Origin: Bacteroidota bacterium
GTDB taxonomy: Bacteria > Bacteroidota > JABWAT01
Direction: 5' to 3'
Assembly: GCA_017303995.1 (NCBI GenBank)
Contig: JAFLBE010000002.1
Coordinates: forward strand, 62,001 to 126,000
DNA: 64,000 nucleotides
How positions within the stretch are numbered: position 1 is the first letter of the stretch; every line of letters starts with the position of its first letter. Position numbers and translations under genes: made by a program. Below, piece after piece: positions 50,528 through 59,757 of the stretch. The notes beneath the pieces are model-generated. The model was not told the DNA's origin. It saw only the letters and a list, made by a program, of their open reading frames with translations, and did not search any database.

Positions 50528-51687
50528 TGCTTCACCAGAGATTGGTAAAAGTTGACATATTTTTTTGCAAGGTTAACAGAATAAAAAGCTTCTTTAACCA
50601 ACCTATATCCATTTTTTCTTGTATTTTCTGAGATTTGATTGATCGATTGTAGTGTTGAAAGGAGATCAACTAGTTTGTTTTTGTCTTTTAAAACCCAGCC
50701 CGTTTGAGTTTCAGTAATCCAATCTGATAATCCAACCTGAGGTGAAATTAATACCGGAGTTCCCATTGCAACCGATTCTGCGACTACATTAGCAAAGTTT
50801 TCATTTTCTGAAAGCAAAATGAGAAAATCATGGTCAGCATAAAGCTGAAACTTATCTTTTCCGCCAACATGTCCTTTCCATGATAATTTATTTTCTATGC
50901 CCAACGTGACTGCATATTCTTTAAGTGAAAGAATATAGTTAGGGTTTCCTGTACCAGCCAGAGTTAACGTCCATTCCCGGGTTAGTTCTGATAAGATCAG
51001 AAAGCTTCTTTCAAGTCCCTTTTTGGGATCAATTCTGGAAAGAAACAACAGGTTCAAAATATCAGGTTCTGATTTTGGATTATGTGAAAAAACAGGATCA
51101 GGGATTTTAACAAAATTAGGCAGACAAGTGATCTGATTCTGAGGGAATAATGCTTTCAATTCAGAGGCCTCCTGCGGGCTGGTTGCATGAAAAACAGCAT
51201 TTTTAAGTAAAAATTTTCCTGGAAACTTCAGGAATTTTCTTTTTAACCCCGAATGTCCTAAGGTATAAGGACTCAGCATACCTCTTGGTGAAAGGATATA
51301 TTTTTTTCTTTGAAGAAAGAGAACAAAAACCGAAAAAAGGGTAAGGAGATTCCACCAGGAATGGATGTGAATACAATCAAAGTTTTTTGCATTTTTCCAC
51401 AATTTTAAAAAAAGTGCCGGTGAAAAATGAGTGTGGTCTTTAGTCCACCTGTTAAAGTAAAAAACTGAAACACCCTCAACGTCAATAGGTACACCGGTTT
51501 GAACAGGTAATTCTTCTTTTCCATTTGCTGTTGTAGTGTAAACTGAAACTTCCTGTCCGGTATGGCTTTCCCATTGACAAAGTTCAGAAACCGACATAAT
51601 TGGGCCACCATAAATCCATGCTGGCTTATATGAGGGAACAATGTGGAGGATGTTCGGTCTACCTTCCAAGAAGTTCTCCAAGGACAA
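50524..51687 (-). CDS. GT4 glycosyltransferase
   Basis: 387 aa. NILHIVPSYKPAWIYGGPI at the N-terminus and NLLFLSRIDPKKGLERSF, SENENFANVVAESVAMGTPV near the C-terminus are GT4 signatures, the latter with the conserved E-x7-E. No ATG fits near the N-terminus; the likely starts are TTG codons at 51687 or 51669 within the end of the asparagine synthase gene, so translation may be coupled to it. Confidence 0.88.
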   Translation of the reverse strand: MSLENFLEGRPNILHIVPSYKPAWIYGGPIMSVSELCQWESHTGQEVSVYTTTANGKEELPVQTGVPIDVEGVSVFYFNRWTKDHTHFSPALFLKLWKNAKNFDCIHIHSWWNLLTLFSVFVLFLQRKKYILSPRGMLSPYTLGHSGLKRKFLKFPGKFLLKNAVFHATSPQEASELKALFPQNQITCLPNFVKIPDPVFSHNPKSEPDILNLLFLSRIDPKKGLERSFLILSELTREWTLTLAGTGNPNYILSLKEYAVTLGIENKLSWKGHVGGKDKFQLYADHDFLILLSENENFANVVAESVAMGTPVLISPQVGLSDWITETQTGWVLKDKNKLVDLLSTLQSINQISENTRKNGYRLVKEAFYSVNLAKKYVNFYQSLVKQ

Positions 51688-53500
51688 CCCACTGCCACAG
51701 CCATGGCCACTTTTCTGGTTTTTGTTTGACGATTTCTTTTTGTGCCAAAGCCAGTTGATATAAATCAGCGGTTTCAGGGAACAGTTTCAGATTATTAATT
51801 TTTTCATCAATCAATCCTGCAAGGGGCCCGTTTAACCAATGGCCCATCGGAAGAAGAAACCCCATCTTTCTGGAGTTGACAATTTCAGGAATCAGCCAAT
51901 CCTGACATGCTTCAGTAAGAAACTGCTTTTTTGTTTGTTTAGGTCGTTTCAAAGAGTCAGGAACCTGAAGAATCCAAGATAAGAGCTCACGGTCGGTAAA
52001 TGGGGCCCGAACTTCAAGTGAGTTTGCCATAGACATAATATTGGTGTCTCTGATCAGCATATTTTTCATGTACCCAAACCATTCCTGAGCAATAAGTTGG
52101 GAATCATGTTTTAATCCGTAAAAGTGTGGCTGGTCATCCAGACTTACCACCGGCATCCAGCCTTCGTACTTATTGCCGAACAGCCATTTCAGCGTTGTTT
52201 CAGAGTAAAGGGCCCTGATTGATGACATTGGCTGGAACTGAATAGGTGTTGTCATTGCATCGAATAAACGAAGCCATTCTTCCTTTTTTCTGAACTTTCC
52301 GGCAAGCAGAATACCCGGGGAAAGAAATCCCGGAAGTGTCATTATTGTCCTTGCCTGTGAGAAAGTATTATATCCCTGAAAAAGCTCATCACCACCCAAA
52401 CCGGAAAGGGCTACTTTTAATCCAAGGTTTCTAACAGCCTTCGACACAATAAAGGTATTAACACCATCAATTGAAGGATGGTCATAGGCTTTGAGTGCAT
52501 CCGGAATCCATTCCATGACTTCATTCTGTCTGAGACGGACAAAAGTATGTTCAGTTTTCCAATGTGATAGAATCAGATTGATGCGATCTTCTTCTGAATG
52601 TACCGGGTCATCGAAAACAACAGATGCGGTTATGGGTTTAAGCCCGAATTCTGAACACAGGGCACCAACAATGAGTGAAGAATCAATTCCGCCAGAAAGG
52701 AAGGTTCCAATAGGAACGTCTGCAACCAGTCTTTTTTCTATTGCTGCACCAACCAGATTTTTCAAATTCTGATTGGCAGATAGTTCTGGATTTGCTGTTG
52801 ATTTACCAGATGAAAGCGGAAGTTGCCAAAGCTTCCATTTAGATGGAAAACAATAGGGATCCATTGGCCGGAACTCAGCGCCCTCAATTCTCATTTCCCC
52901 AACATAACCTGACGGAAACATAAAAATTCCATTCCAAAGGGTAAATGGCTCTGGAATGAATCCGTATCTGATATATTGCTGGAGACCTTTTTCAGAAATC
53001 TGGAATTGTTTTTCAGAGTTAAGTCGTTTAATTGCCCTCAACTCAGAGGCGAAAGTTAGCTGTCCGTCAGAAAAACCATAAAGCGGATTTTTCCCAGCCT
53101 GATCTCTTGCCAGAATCAGTTGTTTACTTCCACTGTTAAACCAGACTACTGCAAAAATCCCATCCAGCTTTTTTAAAAACTCTGAACCTTCCAGTTCAAT
53201 TCCTTCAAGAATAACCTCAGTATCACTGGTTGTCCTGAAACTAATACCACGTGATTCAAGCTGGTTTCGCAGGGATTTATAATTATAAATTTCGCCGTTA
53301 AAAATTAAAATTGATTTGCCGGAAAGGGAAACCATCGGTTGTGCTGATCGGGGATCAGGATCAATAATCGCAAGCCGGTTATGCCCAAAAGAAAAAGGCC
53401 CTACTTCAGAAATTGCACGACCATCTGGTCCGCGATGTGAAATAGATGAAATGGCCGATTCAAAATGGGGTTTATTTGTTGAAAACAGTATTCCGCACAT
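51659..53500 (-). CDS. asnB: Asparagine synthase (glutamine-hydrolysing), AsnB
   Basis: 613 aa. Class II amidotransferase with the nucleophile Cys2 (MCGILFS), RGPDGR and the N-terminal domain to about 200; the synthetase domain has the P-loop FLSGGIDSSLIVGAL and GLGGDELFQGY. Located among glycosyltransferases, it may amidate a sugar uronic acid rather than make free asparagine, as proposed for WbpS-like enzymes; sequence alone does not decide. Confidence 0.9.
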   Translation of the reverse strand: MCGILFSTNKPHFESAISSISHRGPDGRAISEVGPFSFGHNRLAIIDPDPRSAQPMVSLSGKSILIFNGEIYNYKSLRNQLESRGISFRTTSDTEVILEGIELEGSEFLKKLDGIFAVVWFNSGSKQLILARDQAGKNPLYGFSDGQLTFASELRAIKRLNSEKQFQISEKGLQQYIRYGFIPEPFTLWNGIFMFPSGYVGEMRIEGAEFRPMDPYCFPSKWKLWQLPLSSGKSTANPELSANQNLKNLVGAAIEKRLVADVPIGTFLSGGIDSSLIVGALCSEFGLKPITASVVFDDPVHSEEDRINLILSHWKTEHTFVRLRQNEVMEWIPDALKAYDHPSIDGVNTFIVSKAVRNLGLKVALSGLGGDELFQGYNTFSQARTIMTLPGFLSPGILLAGKFRKKEEWLRLFDAMTTPIQFQPMSSIRALYSETTLKWLFGNKYEGWMPVVSLDDQPHFYGLKHDSQLIAQEWFGYMKNMLIRDTNIMSMANSLEVRAPFTDRELLSWILQVPDSLKRPKQTKKQFLTEACQDWLIPEIVNSRKMGFLLPMGHWLNGPLAGLIDEKINNLKLFPETADLYQLALAQKEIVKQKPEKWPWLWQWVVLGELLGR

Positions 53501-53503
53501 ATT

Positions 53504-54547
53504 TTATTTGGGTTTTGCTTCCAATACTCTAGTTATAATTTTGTTTACTGATTGAAAAGAATACTTCTCTGCAACCTTGATGCCATTGGATACAAGAAGG
53601 GTACTAAATTCTCTGCTCTCCAACCGGGTAAGAATGGATTCAATATCCTGAACGGTTACTGGCATGTGGCACAACATTCCATTCTCATTATTTATAATAA
53701 AATCAGTAGCACCGCCTGTATCGGCAGCCACACAAATGCAACCCATTGCCATCGCTTCAAGATAAACAATTCCAAAACCTTCACCGGAAGAGGGTAATAA
53801 AAAAATTTGGGAATCGGTATACAGATTAATCAACTCCTGGTCAGAAACAAATCCATGGAATTGAAACCGCCGATCATTCCCTGCAATTTCCAGATGTCTC
53901 TCTTTATCATTTCCATGGATGACAAGGTCATAAACCCAATTTGTCTGCACCCCTTCTGACCAGTTTTTTACTGCCTGAATACAAATATCAATATTTTTAT
54001 AATTCTCTTCTTTGGCAACTCTCGATACAGACAAAAATCTAATTGTATTGAGAACCTTCTGTTTTTTTAAAATTTGCTCCAAAGGCAACGGATTAAATTT
54101 TGTAGGAAGTGTATTGGGGATTAAATGAACCGGCAGTGATGTTCCAAAGTTTTCTTTTACCTTTTTAGCCGTAAATGAACTCACTGCCCAGACTTCATCA
54201 ATGAATTTGGCAAAAAAGCGATAATGGAAAGCCTGTTGCTCCCAAACTTCTATGCCATGGGCAATCAGGATTTTACGTTTGAACCATAATGAAGGCAGAA
54301 TAAGCAAGGGCAAAAAATTCCGGTGACCAATTAGAACCGTATTTGATTTAAAACCCTGAATAAAAGTTTTTAAAAAGAAGGAGAGCAAATTTCTATTGAA
54401 ACCAACCACGTTTTCGGATGATGTATCATTGAAAGAAAAAACGGTTTTACCAACCCCTGAATACTCAAAATGCTGAAGTAGCGTGCTGTTGTATCTTTCA
54501 ATTCCGCCAGTTGAGCTTAGGGCTGAAAAAAGGACTAGTAAATTCAT
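53504..54547 (-). CDS. GT4 glycosyltransferase
   Basis: 347 aa. N-terminus LVLFSALSSTGGIERYNSTLL; C-terminal donor domain with RFLSVSRVAKEENYKNID and LPSSGEGFGIVYLEAMAMGC, the E-x7-E motif of GT4 enzymes. It lies 3 nt upstream of the asnB start. The 101-bp spacer to the polymerase gene is A+T-rich and may hold an internal promoter. Confidence 0.92.
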   Translation of the reverse strand: MNLLVLFSALSSTGGIERYNSTLLQHFEYSGVGKTVFSFNDTSSENVVGFNRNLLSFFLKTFIQGFKSNTVLIGHRNFLPLLILPSLWFKRKILIAHGIEVWEQQAFHYRFFAKFIDEVWAVSSFTAKKVKENFGTSLPVHLIPNTLPTKFNPLPLEQILKKQKVLNTIRFLSVSRVAKEENYKNIDICIQAVKNWSEGVQTNWVYDLVIHGNDKERHLEIAGNDRRFQFHGFVSDQELINLYTDSQIFLLPSSGEGFGIVYLEAMAMGCICVAADTGGATDFIINNENGMLCHMPVTVQDIESILTRLESREFSTLLVSNGIKVAEKYSFQSVNKIITRVLEAKPK

Positions 54548-54648
54548 GAAAATGAGGGAATGTCAAAATTCAATAATATTATTTTACATTGACACATTTT
54601 GAATTGTTAAATGTTATCGGTCATTATATTTGGCATTTTTTTTGAAAA

Positions 54649-56064
54649 TCAGGTATCAGATTCGGTACGATTTGGTCTTAAAACACCAGCCCAAATGAAA
54701 CCAAGCCGGAGTGCAGCCATCACCACGAAACTCCAAAACATGGAATTCACCAGAAACTCAAATGAATTTCCGAGCCAAGCAATTGAGAAAAGCCCATTAA
54801 AAATGACACCTGAACCAAATAAATAGCCACCAAACCAGTTTTCAGCTTTGTTTGCCAGCCAGATATTAAAAAAACCAAGAAGAAAGTGAGCAATAATAAT
54901 GACGGGCCACCCTCCTGTCAGATAGGAATCGGCAACATAAGATGGTTTGGCTGACACATCTGAGGTTTCAACGACCACACCATTTTCGTAAACACGAGTC
55001 ATGATAAGAATCTCCATGTCGGGCTTTTCAGGCCAGAAAACTCGGGGAATAATTCCAATAAAAACCTGAGATAAGATTTCCATACCGTAATAGGGGCGGT
55101 TTTGTGGGACATTTCCACTGAATTTTATGAACATATTCACTTCACTCAGCCGATCAACCAACATAGCCCAAGATGCATTCTGAAGTGCTTGCGGGGATGC
55201 ATTGAGTGTTTCCTCCCTTGCAATTTGATTTGCTTCGATTGGATCAACAAATTGACCCCATGCCAGATCTCTGTAAGTACCATTGTAATAAGGAATATAC
55301 GTAACCCAGATGAAAAACGCTGCAAGAGAAAAAAATGTAATTGTTCTTGGATATCTGTAAATTAAAAAGGTTGATAACAGAATGGCTACAAGAAGGGGGG
55401 CCGATTTCATTCCACTAAACAAGGCTATTAAAAAAGAATAAATAACCAACCCAGTACCAATTAAAATTTTTGTACGTTTACCTTCCTCAATTGAAACCCC
55501 AAGAAATAATACACCTAAAATCTGGGAAATGGAACTCAATTTTACTGCAACCTGAGCAAATCCTGGAATTAGTACTGAAAGAAAAACCAAAACCTGAATT
55601 AAAAGAAAAAAAACAAGAAAAATGTCAGAAACTGCAACGGTTGGAAGATTATACTTCCTATTTTCAGTTTTCCATTTCCATGCAGCCATTCCAATTACAT
55701 AAAAAACCTGGGCAATCAGATAATACCATTGAGCGCTGACAACCAGATTAAGTTCAACCAAAGAAGGACTTTGATCATTTGTCTGGGTAAAAAACTCATA
55801 GCCAAAAAGTGACAAAAAGTAGAAAATCGTACTTAAGGGGACATATCCTGAAAAGAACGTAAATCCTAAGAAATAAGGCCGAAATAATTGGCGTAAGATG
55901 GGTAAATCTTTTGGGATCTCAATTAAAACACCAGTGACTGTAAACAGATATATAAAAACAGAAGTGCTCCAAGATACCCAATAGGAAGCGATAGGGAGTT
56001 CAGCTATCATCCCACCACTTAACCCTACCAGAATAAAAAGAAGCAACCACAGAATAGGTCTCAT
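54649..56064 (-). CDS. Wzy-like polysaccharide polymerase
   Basis: 471 aa integral membrane protein with about 11-12 helices and one long periplasmic loop (about 255-375, with YYNGTYRDLAWGQFVDP and WPEKPDMEI). This layout is typical of O-antigen/oligosaccharide repeat-unit polymerases, which show little sequence conservation. Assignment rests on topology and on its location among glycosyltransferases. It overlaps the next upstream gene by 4 nt. A Wzx flippase is not in the window. Confidence 0.75.
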   Translation of the reverse strand: MRPILWLLLFILVGLSGGMIAELPIASYWVSWSTSVFIYLFTVTGVLIEIPKDLPILRQLFRPYFLGFTFFSGYVPLSTIFYFLSLFGYEFFTQTNDQSPSLVELNLVVSAQWYYLIAQVFYVIGMAAWKWKTENRKYNLPTVAVSDIFLVFFLLIQVLVFLSVLIPGFAQVAVKLSSISQILGVLFLGVSIEEGKRTKILIGTGLVIYSFLIALFSGMKSAPLLVAILLSTFLIYRYPRTITFFSLAAFFIWVTYIPYYNGTYRDLAWGQFVDPIEANQIAREETLNASPQALQNASWAMLVDRLSEVNMFIKFSGNVPQNRPYYGMEILSQVFIGIIPRVFWPEKPDMEILIMTRVYENGVVVETSDVSAKPSYVADSYLTGGWPVIIIAHFLLGFFNIWLANKAENWFGGYLFGSGVIFNGLFSIAWLGNSFEFLVNSMFWSFVVMAALRLGFIWAGVLRPNRTESDT

Positions 56065-57224
56065 GAAAAGGCTTTGGCTTTCACTGCATGTTTAATTTGT
56101 TTAAATGAATATGCCTGGATTTTTTTAAGAGCATTTTTGCCCATTTTTTCAGAAAGTGCGGGGTTGGCAGATATGTTGTTTATCAAATCTGTTAGTTGGT
56201 TGATATTCCCGGTTTCAAAAATAAAACCAGTTTCTCCATTTGTGATCAGATCAGCAGCACAACCCACTTTGTCAGACACTATACACATACGACCACTTGC
56301 CATGGCTTCGTTTACCGCCAAACCCCATGTTTCTCCAGGTCCACGGCTAGGATAAACAAAACAGGACGCCATTCGGTAAAGAACAGGCATCTGGGTCTGG
56401 TTTTGTACCGGAAGCCAGATAACCTGTTCATTATCTTTTACATTTGCCTTCAATTCAGATTCCAATTCACCGCTGCCAGCAATAATCAGTTTCATGTTTT
56501 TATCAGAAGCTGAGCAAAAAGCAGTCAGCAGATCAGAAATTCCCTTTTTTTGTTCAAACTTGCCTGCATACAAAAATACCATATCAGTATCATGAATTCC
56601 CAATTGATGACGCCACATCAGGGCATTCTCTCCAAAAGTGCCTGTCAGATCTGAAAAACGCTGGTTGTCAATAGCATGCGGTGCCCAAATCAGCTGATTA
56701 TCCTTCAGTCCACACCATTTGAAGTACCTCAGATTTTCCTTCCCGACATAAAAGGCAGTATCTATATGCGAGTAAACCCAATGAAGCCACAACCACCTCA
56801 CAATTTTTTTTATTTTGCTGATTGGATCCAGCAAATGGGAATCACCCCTAAACCAAACGGGTATCTTTTTATGGAAGTATTTTATGGTTTCAAAATGACT
56901 TTCAAAACTCCAGCCAAAAATCAAAATAAAATCAGGGTTCCAGGATGATAGGGAAGGAATTAAAGCCAGATTTTTTATTCCCTTAAAATGGTGAGTTCCC
57001 GGATCCTTTGCTGAATTCTCAATAAACTCAAACTCATAGCCATCAAGAAGAGGAATATCCCATTCCATAACTTTTCCGAAACCCGGATCAAATTTTTTAA
57101 TTTGTGCCTGAGGCCAGGTATAAAAAACTTTTATTTTGAGTTCATCATCAGACCCAAGCTGGCGGAACAAAGGTGCATAATACTGAATCGGATGGGTGGT
57201 AACAATTGCAAGTTTCTTTTTCAT
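56061..57224 (-). CDS. GT4 glycosyltransferase
   Basis: 387 aa. AIVTTHPIQYYAPLFRQL at the N-terminus, LYAGKFEQKKGISDLLTAF and YPSRGPGETWGLAVNEAMAS (E-x7-E variant) in the donor domain. Sugar and linkage are unknown. ATGA overlaps on both sides show tight coupling with the polymerase and the next transferase. Confidence 0.92.
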   Translation of the reverse strand: MKKKLAIVTTHPIQYYAPLFRQLGSDDELKIKVFYTWPQAQIKKFDPGFGKVMEWDIPLLDGYEFEFIENSAKDPGTHHFKGIKNLALIPSLSSWNPDFILIFGWSFESHFETIKYFHKKIPVWFRGDSHLLDPISKIKKIVRWLWLHWVYSHIDTAFYVGKENLRYFKWCGLKDNQLIWAPHAIDNQRFSDLTGTFGENALMWRHQLGIHDTDMVFLYAGKFEQKKGISDLLTAFCSASDKNMKLIIAGSGELESELKANVKDNEQVIWLPVQNQTQMPVLYRMASCFVYPSRGPGETWGLAVNEAMASGRMCIVSDKVGCAADLITNGETGFIFETGNINQLTDLINNISANPALSEKMGKNALKKIQAYSFKQIKHAVKAKAFS

Positions 57225-58510
57225 GATTTTTCTTTGATCACTTCCCTGAAAAACAGATTCATTTTCCTTGCCATTTCTTCCGCCAGGTAGGGTTTCATTT
57301 TTTCGCCCGGATCAGTGAACGGTAAAGGTTTTTTCGAAATAAGGAAAGATAACCGTTGCTTGATCTTTTCAAAATCTGAGTCCCTGTCTCCATCCGGTGA
57401 AAAGGAAAAAAGAGATTCTGGCGTTACTGAGTTTAAGATTCCGCATACACTGCTTTCCTTTCTGAAAATTGCCATCATGGTTTTTCTGGTTAGCAGGTAA
57501 GGATACAGTTTTGAAGCTGTATATCTGGGGTCATCAGAACCGGGAACGAGCAATAAATCAGAATACAGTAAAAACTGAAGACTTTGAAAATACGGCATCC
57601 GGTCTGGGTTTTCTGAAACGATGTCGCCAAGACCGAGTTCGTCGGCTAGAGGTTTCAGGGAAGGAAGTCCCTGACCGGCAGGAGCATAACTGGTGCCGGC
57701 CAGTTCAATCCGTATTTTTTTAAACCGTTCCGGTTCCTGTTTAAGTCCGGTTTGAACTGCCTTTAGAAAAAGGGAAAAAGCCGGAAGCATATCACTTCCG
57801 CCACGTCCCACGTACCTGATCAAAAAATGATCAGGATTGGTTTTCTCTGGAGGTAATTCCCTGGCAATTTCAATGTCTTTTTCAAATCCGCCAAAAGGAA
57901 GCGTCAGACAGGGAACCTGATTCAGCCAGTTATACCGTTGACGGAGTTCCTGCCAGTAAGGTTCAGAAACCGCCATAATTCCGTCTGCAGCTTTCATGGC
58001 TGCGGGTTCAAGAGTACCGTTTATCCATTGTGAAAACCAATATTTTTTTGGCCTCTGGTTTTCAGGTAGAACCGGATTATACCAGGGATCCTGAATGTCA
58101 AAAACTATTTTACTGCCAAACCTCCATTTCCAGTAACGGGCAAGAATGAGAACCGGAAACTGGGTGGTTGAAAAGAAGATGAGTTCAGGTTTGTTTTTCC
58201 GGATCCATCCGGATCCCTTCAGCCAGAAAAAGGGAAGGGAACGCAAGGCGATAGCGCCAAGGCCGAATTTTCTTGTCCATTTTGGTGAAAAAGCCGATAC
58301 GGAAATGACTTCTGCATCTTCAGGAACACTTTTTAACAGGAGCGGATCGAGGGAAATTTCAACAAATCTTTCATCAACTTTCAGAATGGCAGGCTTCCAA
58401 CCGGCTTGAATCAGTCCGGGAAGTGACATTCTCACCCGCTGCATATCAGCTGCGTTTACCGGGGGAAAGTAAGGTGAAATGATGAGGATTTTTTTGTGCA
58501 TTTCAGTCAT
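57221..58510 (-). CDS. Divergent GT4-type glycosyltransferase
   Basis: 429 aa. The N-terminus ILIISPYFPPVNAADMQRVRM and KIVFDIQDPWYNPVLPENQR resemble GT4 enzymes of capsule loci; DHFLIRYVGRGGSDMLPAFS starts the C-terminal domain. The usual E-x7-E donor motif is weak (FLLYSDLLLVPGSDDPRYTA), so the donor site is unusual. An ATG three codons in (58501) is an alternative start. Confidence 0.78.
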   Translation of the reverse strand: MTEMHKKILIISPYFPPVNAADMQRVRMSLPGLIQAGWKPAILKVDERFVEISLDPLLLKSVPEDAEVISVSAFSPKWTRKFGLGAIALRSLPFFWLKGSGWIRKNKPELIFFSTTQFPVLILARYWKWRFGSKIVFDIQDPWYNPVLPENQRPKKYWFSQWINGTLEPAAMKAADGIMAVSEPYWQELRQRYNWLNQVPCLTLPFGGFEKDIEIARELPPEKTNPDHFLIRYVGRGGSDMLPAFSLFLKAVQTGLKQEPERFKKIRIELAGTSYAPAGQGLPSLKPLADELGLGDIVSENPDRMPYFQSLQFLLYSDLLLVPGSDDPRYTASKLYPYLLTRKTMMAIFRKESSVCGILNSVTPESLFSFSPDGDRDSDFEKIKQRLSFLISKKPLPFTDPGEKMKPYLAEEMARKMNLFFREVIKEKS

Positions 58511-59757
58511 TAAAAAAAAGGATTGACAACGCTGAGGAGCTTTTGGCTTTCAGATTCCCAGTTATACATTTTTTCTGAAAGGTCAAGGGACGAAAGCCTC
58601 TGCTTTCTGAGTTCACCTGGGTTCAGGTATAAAAACTTGAGCCAGTTTGCCAGTGAATCAGCATCACCCGGCTGATATAAAAATCCGCTTTCCGGGTTTT
58701 GATTCCAGAACTCAGTCTGTGCCGAAGTCTCCGAATAAATGATACTGAGTCCGCAGGACAGATAAGTAAAGATTTTATTGGTAAGGCACAGATCCCGGTT
58801 TGGTGGGAAATTACGTTCCAGGGCAAGTCCGATGGCATGAGTTTTTGCTATCCTGAATAGCTGATTTTCAGGAACCGGACTCAGAAAATAAATTTTTTCG
58901 TGCTTTGCTCCACCTGTCCTGACCTGGTCAAGAAGTGCGGATTTATCTTCCCCTGAAACAGAACCAAGGAGAGTAAGAGAAACCGGAATTTCCGGGATTT
59001 TTCCCATCGCACTGAAAATATCTTCCAGTCCGCGGTTCGTTCCAACCGTTTGTGAAAACCAGAACAGCTTCAGTTCTGAACCGCCATCCGTCAGGATATC
59101 TGCTTCTTGAGCCTGAATTGAGGAGGGGAAAACATTCAGGACCGGGAAAAATGTCGCTGACGGGAACAGTTTCCTGTAGGCAGCTCCGATTCCGGGACTT
59201 GCAGACCAGGTTAAGGAACATTGCGGAATCCAGGTGTTTTCGACTGTGGTCACAATCCATCCACCGGGTGTTTCTGCAAAGGGTTCACCTCTGTGATAAT
59301 CTTCAGCATCGAAGGCAACGGAAATATTTTTTATTTTCCCTGCTGTACCGCAAACCGGCAATGCACCAAGATTATGGGCGATGAAAAGACCGGGCTGTGT
59401 TTTTACAGCCATTTTGATTTGCCAGACCAAATGGCGGTTCATCAGACGGGCTGCCATCGACGGACGTTTTACAACTTTGCTAAACGCCTGCCAAATTTTA
59501 TTTTTTAATCCCGACACTGTTTTAATCAGTTTGGATACAGCAGTTGAGCCTGTCCAGTTTAAACTGTGAACTTCCCATTCGGGGTTTTGCTTCAGAATAA
59601 GATTGTCATGGGCAACAAGGTACCCGACATACTGAGTAAAAACAATGGAAACAGAATAACCCGCTTTCGAAAAAGCAATGGCTTCCTTTACCAGTCTGGG
59701 ATTGCTGGAAATATGACCTGGCGTAACAAAGGTGATTCTTTTTTCTTTTTGTGTCAT
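58510..59757 (-). CDS. GT4-type glycosyltransferase
   Basis: 415 aa from the ATG at 59757, which overlaps the upstream stop as ATGA; a longer frame to 59832 is not needed. KRITFVTPGHISSNPRLVKEA and AFDAEDYHRGEPF are typical of the N-terminal acceptor domain; WFSQTVGTNRGLEDIFSAM and ALERNFPPNRDLCLTNKIFT stand in the donor domain. It is preceded and followed by other glycosyltransferases without gaps. Confidence 0.82.
   Translation of the reverse strand: MTQKEKRITFVTPGHISSNPRLVKEAIAFSKAGYSVSIVFTQYVGYLVAHDNLILKQNPEWEVHSLNWTGSTAVSKLIKTVSGLKNKIWQAFSKVVKRPSMAARLMNRHLVWQIKMAVKTQPGLFIAHNLGALPVCGTAGKIKNISVAFDAEDYHRGEPFAETPGGWIVTTVENTWIPQCSLTWSASPGIGAAYRKLFPSATFFPVLNVFPSSIQAQEADILTDGGSELKLFWFSQTVGTNRGLEDIFSAMGKIPEIPVSLTLLGSVSGEDKSALLDQVRTGGAKHEKIYFLSPVPENQLFRIAKTHAIGLALERNFPPNRDLCLTNKIFTYLSCGLSIIYSETSAQTEFWNQNPESGFLYQPGDADSLANWLKFLYLNPGELRKQRLSSLDLSEKMYNWESESQKLLSVVNPFF

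Noticed and set aside
58943-59260. Open frames inside the glycosyltransferase genes at 58.9-60.1 kb, both strands
   Set aside because: They are shadows of long, coupled glycosyltransferase genes and show no domain or ribosome site of their own.
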